In this document: positions 55,662 to 64,000 of the stretch, piece after piece
How positions within the stretch are numbered: the first letter of the stretch is position 1
How the letters are laid out: every line of letters begins with the position of its first letter
Assembly: GCF_910594005.1 (NCBI RefSeq)
Contig: NC_057826.1
Span: 23,097,501-23,161,500, forward strand
Reading direction: 5' to 3'
DNA: 64,000 bases
From: Cervus elaphus
Taxonomy: Eukaryota; Chordata; Mammalia; Artiodactyla; Cervidae
Notes under the pieces: model-generated
Databases searched by the model: none
What the model was told of the DNA's origin: nothing
Seen by the model: the letters and a program-made list of their open reading frames with translations, nothing else
Made by a program: the position numbers and the translations under genes

Positions 55662-55942
55662 TTTTTTTTTTTTTTTTTTTGGCTGCGCTGGGTCTTTGTT
55701 GATGCAAGAGGGCTTTCTCTAGTTGCGGCGTGCAGGGGCCACTCTCTAGTTGCAATGCATGGGCTTCTCTTGCGGTGGCTTCTCTCGTTGCAGAGCACCA
55801 GCTCAGGGTGCACGGGCTTCAGCAGTTGTGGCACTCAGGCTCAGTTGCCCCTCGGCACGTGGGATCTTCCCAGACCAGGGACTAAACCCATGTCCCTTGC
55901 CTTACAAGGCGATTCTTAACCACTGGACCACCAGAGAAGCCC
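55662..55942 (-). mobile_element. CHR-type SINE, long form (antisense)
   Basis: Poly(T) at the left, GGCTGCGCTGGGTCTTTGTT, then a CTCTAGTTGCGGCGTGCAGG block and the CCACTGGACCACCAGAGAAG end. This is the long CHR-2-like layout. Confidence 0.9.
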
Positions 55943-57734
55943 CCTCCAGTACTTTCCAAGGTCACACAGCCATGGCCCCCATCTCTGGTTCCTAACTCTG
56001 CTGAGACCATTGAAAACCCCAAGGGCGAAGTTCAATCCTCTCCCCTCCTCAGAAGCTGGGCAGAAATGCTCTCAGATCCAACAATTTTCTCCCTTGTGTG
56101 GAGGATGTCCTAAAGGCTGCCGCTCTGATGATCTTTCCACAGGAAAAGGTAATCTGAGAGTCATACTGAACATTCTAAATGTTTGATGTGGAGTGTATTT
56201 TGGTTTGGGATGTGTTATTTTGAGAAACCACTTAGAGACTTGTTGTTTGGGGCCATTAAAATGGTTTCACCTGAATATGAAACTTTGTTTCCCCAGGCAA
56301 GGCAAAGCGGTTGAGCCAGTTGGGATGATGTCCTTCCTCCCAAAGTGGGACTTGGGAAGAATTAAGGCAATGGGAGGGGAGAATGCAACAGAGGGGAGCT
56401 GGGCTAGGACCACAGGGGACCGACTCCCAAGCACATGATGGGTCACAACAGTGGGTACGGCCTTCCTGATCTGATGGTGCCCTGAGAGCCAGCCTGACCC
56501 TGTCAGCTTTGCCTCCGCACGCCCTTCAGCAGCTCGGGACCCAAGACTGGGGAGGGTGCCAGATGCTGAGAACAGACATGAGAAGGAAGATGGGGGTGGG
56601 AGGTTGATTCTACTGCCTTCTCTCTTAACTACCCCCAACATATCAGCTTATCTCCCCTGCCTGGTGTTGAGCATTCAATTCTACTGGAGCATAATAGCTG
56701 AGAAGAGGGGGGTTTAAAATCCTAGAATTCCTCCAACTATTGCAGGAGCCATCAGAAACAGCCTCCAAGGGCTCCCTGGCACTTGGATGCTTCTAAGTAG
56801 ACTGACAGCCTCACACTCGCTCCCAGGGAGGGAACAACATGCGCTGAGATGGAGGAAGCTACTGGGACCTGAGCAGAGCTGCACTGGCACAGACCTTAGC
56901 ATCCACACCCTTCTCTTTTTTGCAGAGCCCTTTGACTGTGCCAATATTTGCCACAACTCTCTCCAGTCTTTTCTGAGACTTGACCACTTCCTCTTTCCTG
57001 TGCTACCCCACTTTCCCTCTGGATTCCCCAGTCTGGCAATGGGCACAGCCCTTCCCCGCTCTGGGGCCCCTCCCCGCCTCTCACTCTTGGCCCCCTTAAG
57101 AGCTCCCCGTTCTATGAGCACCAAGAGTGCCCGGACTGTGCTAGGGGCTGGTAGGGGAAATTCCTATAGTACAGTCTCTGTTTCGAAGAAGCGTGTTGGG
57201 GAGGAAACGGAAGGGATGGTCATGGGTCGGGAAAGAACTACATTGCCATGCTGTAAGTACTATTCTAGAGGTTTATATAGACAGCTGCTTAATTTTTTAA
57301 ATTCAATCCTGGAAACAAATACTTTCCCAACCCCTTTTTGCCCCTTTCCATCAAGTTCGGGACACTGTTTTGAGAGACTGGTGTTTGTTGCTGTAAATAC
57401 ACTGATGATGACAGGGCAGAAAAAATGGGAATAGCCTGGCTTTCCAGGCGGCATTAAGCCAGTGAATCAACTCTGAAACTATCTATCCTAAGATTTTTTG
57501 GTTAAGTAATAAAAACATCTCCCTAGGGTTTAAGCTAACATTAGTTGACTTTTTGGTTACTTGCAACCCAAAGCATTATAACCTATATACATTTTTTTCT
57601 GCAAATGAGAGAAGAAAGTTAAGGCGGTATTTGGGAATGGATAAATCACAGTTCTAGTGACCAGTCTGGGCAAACCCAAGTTCTTTGTGAAAAGGAGCAG
57701 AAAATTCTGTGTAGATGGTGATTAACTTCACCTG
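55943..57734. other. Unique non-coding stretch
   Basis: No repeat or exon recognised. The frames at 56714-57434 overlap on both strands and match no family I know. Confidence 0.4.
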
Positions 57735-58769
57735 TATTGTTTAACTTTTTCAGCCAATATTTATGCAGTGGCACCTATGTGCCAGGCATCACAGTGAGAG
57801 GCTAAAACCAAGAGCAAAACCACACATAGGCCCAGCTCTCATAAGGCTGAGAATACAATGACGGAGTAAGACATTAAGCAAGGAGCAATCCTAACAAGTA
57901 AATAATTAGAAGCTGAGCTAAGCACATGGAGATGCTATGAAAACCTATAATACATACAATGCAAAGTCTGGAGCTATTAATAGACCTGAGAAAGTGATCT
58001 GTAAGCTGGGAGCTGAAGAAGGAAGAGGCAGGGTGAACCAGGCAGAAGCTAGTGAGGGCTGGGGGTACTGGGAGCAGGACGTGCAAAGGCCCTGGGGCAG
58101 GAGGGACCAGGCTGGCTGGAGAGGCCTGAGAGAAGCAAACTGGAGCTTAAGTGGGTTTGCCATCAGTGCCTCCCCAGATCTGCCTACCAATGTTCTCCAT
58201 CTCCCCTCCTGCTTCTTTGCTCATTCCACTTGCGCATGCCAGTGCCCCGCAACCCCTGACCCAGAATGCTGTGTCTTCAGGCTTTTTGACTAATGTTTGC
58301 CCATTCTGGAACTCCACCCAAACTCTGCCTTTCTCTCTAACCCTACCCTTCAAATGATGCTCCTCCCTATCAAAGCCCTCTTTGCCTCCCCATAAACCAA
58401 TCTATCAAAGAATTTTCTTCTTGAAAAGAGAGCAAGTGAATGAGATTTTGAGAGAGAAAACCCACCTGTCACTGCTAGAATTCAGACAGCACAGGAAGGA
58501 TTTTAGGCAGAAGGCAGGTCCCGGACATGGCACCTCCCTTATGCCCTCTCCTGGCCTCTTCCACAAGACACCTGTGGGCGCTGTGCGGTAGATGCAGTTG
58601 GGGGTGCAGAGCGGGGGGAAGTGATGCAGGTTGGGCTCTGTGGGTGGGCTGGCTGCTCCCTTCCTCTCCTAGATACACCTTCTCAGTCGCTGAACTCAGA
58701 GATTTCCCTACCCGGGTTTCTCACAGCAGTTATGCCCCCAGGCTTTGTGGGAGGGCTGGGCCACCCTTG
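57735..58769. other. Non-coding stretch with an unnamed old repeat
   Basis: 57740-58160 has phrases common in mammalian repeats (TGTGCCAGGCATCACAGTG, GTGCAAAGGCCCTGGGGC), so it is probably an ancient interspersed repeat; the family is not certain. The remainder is unrecognised. Confidence 0.4.
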
Positions 58770-59065
58770 ATGTTGTTATTGTTCAGTTGCTCAGTTGTAT
58801 CTGACTCTTTGGGACCCCATGGACTGCAGCATGCCAGGTTCCCCTGTCCTTCACCATCTCCCAGAGCTTACTCAAACTCACATTCATTGAGTCAGTGATG
58901 CCATCCAATCATCTCATCCGCTGTTGTCCCCTTCTCCTCCCACCTTCAATCTTTCCTAGGATCAGGGTCTTTTCTAAGGAGTTAGTTCTTTGCATCAGGT
59001 AGCCAAAGTATTGGAGCTTCAGCTTCAGCGTCAGTCCTTCCAATGAGTATTCAGGACTGATTTCT
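58770..59065 (-). mobile_element. BovB LINE 3' end
   Basis: GTTCAGTTGCTCAGTTGTATC, then GTCAGTGATGCCATCCAATC, and GAGTATTCAGGACTGATTTC. About 300 bp; no coding capacity. Confidence 0.92.
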
Positions 59066-59299
59066 CAAACCAGAAATGGTTTGAGTCCTGATGAGCTGAC
59101 TTCAAAAGGCCTAAGGAGCAGCAGTGTGGCCAAGTGGGCGGAGCTGGGCTTTGGAACTAGACAGCTCTGGGGGCATGACCTGGCCACCACTAAGCTTTCT
59201 GAGCCTCAGTTGCCTCATCAGCACAAAGGGAGTAAGATTATTTTCACAGTTTCTGTGAGGATTTGAAATAAAAATATATGAAAGAAGGAGAAAGAGGAG
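59066..59299 (+). mobile_element. MIR SINE (sense)
   Basis: GGGCTTTGGAACTAGACAGC, then TCAGTTGCCTCATCAGCACA and CAGTTTCTGTGAGGATTTG, match MIR (about 59130-59270). Confidence 0.7.
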
Positions 59300-59420
59300 A
59301 TTTTTTACTTTTTTTTTTGACTGTATGACATGCAGGATCTTAGTTCCCTGACCAGGGTTGGAACCTGGGCCCCCTGCAATGGAAGTATGGAGACTTAATG
59401 CTAGACCACGAGGGAAGTCC
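59300..59420 (-). mobile_element. CHR-type SINE, short form (antisense)
   Basis: TTTTTTACTTTTTTTTTTGAC, then AGTTCCCTGACCAGGGTTGG, and ACCACGAGGGAAGTCC. AAAGAG-type repeats on both sides may be a diverged target duplication. Confidence 0.85.
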
Positions 59421-59454
59421 CAAAGAGAATTTTAAACCTAAGCTGGGGCTCAAG

Positions 59455-59994
59455 CCTTTTCATACTGTAAATAGGGTTCTCAAGGCAAAACTAATGGAGT
59501 GGGTTCCCATTTCCTCCTCCAGGGGACCACGTTTTGTCAGAACTCTTCACTATGACCCATCCATCTTGGGTGGCCCTGCCTGATATGGCTTATAGCCTGA
59601 TTGAGTTATGCAAGCCCGTTCGCTATGACAAGGCTGTGCTTTCGAACTATTGAGAGGCCCTTGGACTGCAAGATCAAATCAGTCCATCCTAAAGGAAATC
59701 AACTCTGAATATTCATTGGAAGGACTGATGCGGAAGCTGAAACGCCAATACTTTGGCCACCTGATGCAAAGAGCCGACTCATTGAAAAAGACCTTAGTGC
59801 TGTGAAAGATTGAGGGCAAAAGGAGAAGGGGGTGGCAAAGGACAGAATGGTTAGATAACATCACTGATTCAATGGACATGAATTTCAGCAAACTCGGGGA
59901 GACAGTGAAGGACAGGGGAGCCTGGTGTGCTGCAGTCCATGGGGTTGCAAAGAGTTGGGCACAACTTAGTGACTGAAATGTTTGTTGTTACAAA
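59455..59994 (+). mobile_element. Internally deleted BovB copy
   Basis: Flanked by the 9-bp repeat GGGCTCAAG (59446-59454 and 59995-60003). The left 170 bases match the BovB 5' region (GGGTTCTCAAGGCAAAACTA, GTCTTGGGTGGCCCTGCC-like block). Near 59635 it is joined to the BovB 3' end (CGAACTATTGAGAGGCCC). The coding middle is missing. Confidence 0.87.
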
Positions 59995-60003
59995 GGGCTC
60001 AAG

Positions 60004-60060
60004 TGTAGACCTAGTGTCCAGGAATTAGCATCTAGTCTCTAAATAACATTTTTGAAACAT
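60004..60060. other. Short spacer
   Basis: Nothing recognised. Confidence 0.4.
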
Positions 60061-60336
60061 TTTAGTTATTTATTTTTGGCTATGCTGGGACTTCCTTGCT
60101 TGTGGGCCTTTCTCTAGTTGTGGTGAGCAGGGGCCACTTTTCGTCGCAGTGCACGGGCTTCTCATTGCAGTGGCGTCTCTTGCTGTGGAGCACGGGCTCT
60201 AGAGCCGAGGCTCAGTACTTGTGGCACACAGGCTTAGTTGCTCCGTGGCATGTAATATCTTTCTGAACCAGGGATCAAACCTACGACTCCAGCATTGGCA
60301 GGTGGATTTTTTACCACTGAGCCACCAGGAAAGCCG
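60061..60336 (-). mobile_element. CHR-type SINE, long form (antisense)
   Basis: TTTATTTTTGGCTATGCTGGG, then CTCTAGTTGTGGTGAGCAGG, and CACTGAGCCACCAGGAAAGC. It has the same layout as the copy at 55662-55942 with a different head. Confidence 0.9.
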
Positions 60337-60690
60337 GGCATCCAGTCTAAACTTCAAATATTTCACCTGACATGTCCACTCCCATATATTGGACCCTGGG
60401 TCCTGAGTTTTAATTTGGAAAACAAGATGGTTCGTTTAGGTCAAGATCTGCGTGGTCCAACTTGCTAGCCACTGGTCACTTGTGGCTACATAAATTGTAA
60501 TTAAAATAAAAGGTAAACATCAGTTCCTCACACTAAGCTATGTTTTAAGTGCTCCATAACCATTAGTGGTATTGGTATAAAACATTTCCATCAGCAAAGA
60601 TGGTTTTATTGGCTAATGCTGGCTTAGAGAAAAGGGCCACATGTAAACAGGAGGTCTGTTTATTTTACTTATCATCCCACTCCTGGACCA
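60337..60690. mobile_element. hAT-like DNA transposon fossil (about 60444-60635)
   Basis: CTAGCCACTGGTCACTTGTGG, then AATTGTAATTAAAATAAAAG, CAGTTCCTCACACTAAGC and TAAAACATTTCCATCAGC, are typical of an ancient palindromic hAT-type element. The family name is uncertain. Confidence 0.5.
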
Positions 60691-60850
60691 AGACCTAGAC
60701 AATCTTCGCAAGTTACTTCTGTTTCTTTACCCATAAATGCAAAGAAAAACCGCACCTACCCGATAGGGCTTTTGGGATTAATGGAACACTTAGCATGGAA
60801 CTCCAAATATGGCAGCTATTACTATTATTGTTACTAGTAAGCTGCGGTGA
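60691..60850 (+). mobile_element. MIR SINE fragment (sense)
   Basis: GCAAGTTACTTCTGTTTCTTTAC, then GGGCTTTTGGGATTAATGG and GCAGCTATTACTATTATTG, are late MIR blocks. Confidence 0.6.
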
Positions 60851-62558
60851 GGCACAGGGCTGAGCCACAACTGTGTCTGGGGGTAGCTGGGGGGCTTTGG
60901 AAGGGGGGCCCCTGAGGTGGGTCTGAGACCAGCGGGGTCATGCTGGAGAGGGTGGTGGGGAGGCCCATTCTGGGAGAAGACAACTGCCTACTCAGTCTTT
61001 AGGGCTGCCTGGCCAGGTTGACCCCAGCCTCATCCACTTCTTCTGTCCTAAGCCAATGACAAGACACCTGAGAGGTGTCAGAGGGAGAGGGGAGGAAGGG
61101 AGGGAGGAGGTGGCCACGATCTGTGCCCTGGTTTGGGGTGTACACAAAGCTGAGGTCTGGGCATCTCAGCACCCTGGCTGTCCTCAATATAAGTTGCCTG
61201 CTGGTGGCCCTAGAAGAAGAAGTACAACTGCCATCTTAGCACAGATTACCCTGACTTATAATAGAAAGGAAGAGCTGCTCTGGTTCTCAGAATGACCTCA
61301 GAAACTTACTGTCCGTTTTTTAAATCCTAATCATGACAACCAAAACAGTAACGATGGCAGTGATTTTTAAAAACCTGCTATCAACTTCCTTATTGCTACA
61401 GTGATAACTCATTCATCTAGAATTCAATATCTGGCCACCTCACTTACCTGCAAAACAAGGTATACCGTCAGAAATCAGGGGGAAGAGGAAAAGCCTGGAG
61501 AAATTGATATCACATGATGACAGCACTAATGCTTTCAGACACCACTTATCTTTTTTTTAAAGCGCCGTCTAATGACCCAGGTTAGTTGTCTGAGTCTAAT
61601 CAGATTATAAGCAATTTATAGAGCAGCCAACGGAGATGGGCACCCTGACAGCATGCGAAGTGGCAACTGGCAATGAGAGAGGGGACAGAGAAACTCTGAG
61701 AAGCAGCCTGGATGAACGCACAGCCTGGATCTGTTTCAGGGCCCATGTTTGACGGCATCTCTGCTGTTTCTGCATAACTCCACGCCCCTACCAGTGGGCT
61801 CAGAACCTACCTGTTGGGCTAGAAGTCCAACAGGCGAGCGGTACAATGGTTAGCATTGTACTCACGTAGGGCCAGCCCTTCCCCATGCAGTCCAGGTTGT
61901 CCCCAGCATCTCTGAGAGATGCAGGGTTACCTTTGTGCTGTTGTCACATTCTCCCCCCACCGAGAATGCCAACTGGAAGGGAACGCCGTAGCTTGATGTC
62001 TGGAGGCCTGTCACCCATCCACCCAACATTTATTCTTCACACTCCTGCTGTGAGGCTCCATTTCCTCTCCTGTAACCTGAAGGTTGGTCTGCATACCAAC
62101 ACATGGTCTGATAGTCAAGACTTTGGGGGACTGGGCAATAATGATCACGAACACTACCACGGATTTATGAGGCACAGTTGCTTTCGAAGTACTTTCCATG
62201 GCTGACCCTTAATCCTCCCAACAACCCTATGAGGCTCAGGTAAGTGGCAAAAGGCCTGGCAATTGTTATAATACTCTGCTGTCGAGGTCTTGAAGTTCTT
62301 AGTTTTTGAACCAGGAGCCTACCTTTTCATTTTGTATTGGGCCCTGCAACTTACATTGCCAGTCTCCCCTCGAGAGTAGCTGAGCAGCTGACACTTCTGG
62401 TCCCTGACCAACTACAATCTCATCATCTGAGAGCTAGTTAGCCATTCAGAGGCCTGGGCTGCACGCAGCCCTCCAGAGGCAGATCACATCCAGAGCCTGG
62501 GACCTCAGTCGCTGTTGTCCATTTCCTTTTGCATCTGCATTTATCGGAAATGTATCGT
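60851..62558. other. Unique non-coding stretch
   Basis: No exon recognised. Holds two adjacent hairpins at 61810-61861 (listed separately) and an antisense MIR-like piece at about 62130-62240 (CCTCCCAACAACCCTATGAGG). The frame at 61885-62205 has no family resemblance. Confidence 0.4.
61810..61861. repeat. Two adjacent perfect 8-bp hairpins
   Basis: First stem CCTGTTGG (61810-61817) pairs with CCAACAGG (61827-61834), loop of 9. Second stem GTACAATG (61841-61848) pairs with CATTGTAC (61854-61861), loop GTTAG. The TGGTTAGCA in the second resembles a tRNA D-arm box, but no cloverleaf or B-box follows. Confidence 0.9.
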
Positions 62559-62569
62559 TGATTGCACAG

Positions 62570-62790
62570 GCCTATATGCTCAGTCACTCTAATCAGGTCC
62601 GACTCTGCAACCCCATGGACTGTAGCCCACCAGGCTCCCCTGTCCATGGAATTCTCCAAGCAAGAATACTAGAGCAAGTTGCCATTTTCTCCTCCAGGGG
62701 ATCTTCCTGACCCAGGGATCGAACCCGGGTCTCCTGCGTCTCCTGCACTGGCAGGCAGACTCTTTACCACTGAACCACCTGAAAAGTCCC
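62570..62790 (-). mobile_element. Bov-tA SINE (antisense)
   Basis: Flanked by the 11-bp repeat TGATTGCACAG (62559-62569, with GTTGATTG at the edge, and 62791-62801). GTCCGACTCTGCAACCCC at the left and TTTACCACTGAACCACC at the right. A TCTCCTGCG triplet duplication is inside. Confidence 0.96.
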
Positions 62791-62801
62791 TGATTGCACA
62801 G

Positions 62802-64000
62802 AACAGACCTTAATTTCTGATCTTCAAGTGAGAGGAGATTCATCCTTTTTCTGGGAAGTGAGTTTCTAAGAGTCCCAAATCCTACTACAGCATGGTTGGG
62901 CATCCCACAGGCTGTCAGAAGCACTAGCTAATTTGGAGGACACTACAACCCTGGGTTGGGACTAAGACTCCTTGGGACTAAGAAGCGGAGAGCACAAAAT
63001 TTAAGGAGGCACGCGCTCTAGGGTGCTGACTCCACACCTGCAGGGCTCTGAGATGCATGCCTCCTTTAAAAGTAAAAAAAAAAAAAAAATTGAAAAGTGA
63101 AAGTGGGGGAAAGTGAAAGCTGAAAGTAAGAGGTCTCAATTAGCTGGCAGTGCACCCGTCCAAGCTGCACACGGGATGCTGAGAAGTGCCAGGCTCCAGT
63201 CCTGGGGATTTCTGGTTAGAGTAACTCCTGTACAGGGTACTCCAAAAAAGAGCACGATTGTTCAGAGTCACCATCCAGTCCTTTGGTCACCTCTTGCCAT
63301 GTCTAACCCTAGGAAGCTCTCAGCAACCCTTTACCCCTCACATACCTCTAAGGTCACACACAGCTCTACGATTGTTGGGATGGGCTTCACTCTGCAACTA
63401 AGAACCCCAATCATGGGAAAAGTCGGATGTGTGGGGATCTTAGCTTTTGTGCAGGCCTGAGTGCAGGTGGGAGGCCAGGCTGAAGAAGGCTCACCTGAAT
63501 CCGTCTGAGACCATTCACATCACCTGGGAGAGGCAAAGACCCCTGGGGGCAGCGCCTAGTTGGGGCTCCGAATCAGCAAAGGGTACTAATCTTCAGCTGG
63601 CACTCGTGGTGGCTGGAGCTGAGAGGCCCCTGCCCATAGGAGGGCTGCGAAGCCCAGTGATTTTCCAGGGTTAGGTTCCCAGAGCCACTTACCTTCAGAG
63701 AGTCTTTCCTCACCTGTAGAGATTTCTAAAATGAGGATTCCCCAGTCCACGAAGCAGAATCTCCTGGGGATGGGCATGAACCCTGCCACTTTTGTATGAA
63801 GTAGAAAATGCAGATGCAGCCCTGCTTGGCAGGTGGACAAAGCCTTTAGGTGAAGAACCTTGGGGACTCAGGGATCAAGGACTGGGGGGCATGGACTGCC
63901 CTTCAGCCCCCACAATAGGCCCTTGTCATGCAGAACACAGCCTGTAGTGCCATGAGCCAGGGCCCTGGGTGGGGCTGGTCACAGCCTTGCAGGTGGTTCT
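62802..64000. other. Non-coding stretch to the window end
   Basis: Includes a 15-base A run at 63075-63089, possibly the tail of an unidentified retroposed piece starting near 62941. A short MER5-like phrase (GCAGAATCTCCTGGGGATGG) lies near 63745-63775. The frames at 63113-63674 match nothing I know. Confidence 0.4.

Noticed and set aside
56714..57434. Two overlapping 136- and 215-codon frames as a possible gene
   Set aside because: They lie on opposite strands in unique sequence, have no recognisable domain and lack convincing splice or start context. Chance open frames are the simplest reading.
61840..61920. A tRNA gene suggested by TGGTTAGCA
   Set aside because: The acceptor stem, anticodon arm and T-arm B-box are not present. 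Only a D-arm-like piece inside a hairpin remains.
63075..63120. Second processed pseudogene ending in the 15-A run
   Set aside because: An A tail is present, but the upstream 130 bases match no transcript I recognise and there is no poly(A) signal in place. Left as an unidentified piece.

Overview
The window is nuclear DNA from a ruminant, most likely a bovid such as cattle, sheep, goat or buffalo. The evidence is the repeat content. There are many BovB (RTE-type) LINE copies and dozens of Bov-tA/Bov-A SINEs. CHR-type cetartiodactyl SINEs, L1 tails, and ancient MIR, L2, MLT1 and DNA-transposon fossils are also present. The sequence alone does not separate the bovid genera.

Only one protein-coding gene is well supported: TMEM229B on the + strand. 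Its complete 167-codon reading frame lies in a single exon (acceptor AG at 14095-14096, ATG at 14122, stop ending at 14625). A long, repeat-poor stretch follows and probably is the 3'UTR, ending near an AATAAA at 18838. The DNA before 14097 is probably intron or upstream flank of the same gene. I could not identify its 5' noncoding exons, although a GC-box cluster lies at 104-124.

From about 18.9 kb to the end I see no intact gene. This stretch is best read as the intergenic region downstream of TMEM229B; in other mammals PLEK2 is the next gene on that side (from general knowledge of the locus, not seen here). It holds broken BovB copies at 19.5, 29.0, 30.8 and 40.9 kb. The 30.8 kb copy is about 1.8 kb long and has a 13-bp target-site duplication. 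It also holds an antisense L1 carrying three nested SINEs (34.2-35.9 kb), two MLT1 LTRs each split by a SINE, and an RPS27 processed pseudogene on the minus strand at about 39.65-39.98 kb.

The non-repeat signals most worth a second look are two CTCF-like motifs in convergent orientation (44076-44094 on +, 54957-54975 on -). The second sits in a small CpG-dense patch at 54.65-54.98 kb. Others are two adjacent perfect hairpins at 61.81-61.86 kb, a 22-bp perfect palindrome at 7472-7493, a 41-bp tandem duplication at 6563-6644, and a 22-base G run inside a SINE at 53114-53135. I found no bacterial-style system, CRISPR array or new multi-gene system. This is an ordinary, repeat-rich mammalian locus with a few regulatory and evolutionary points of interest.
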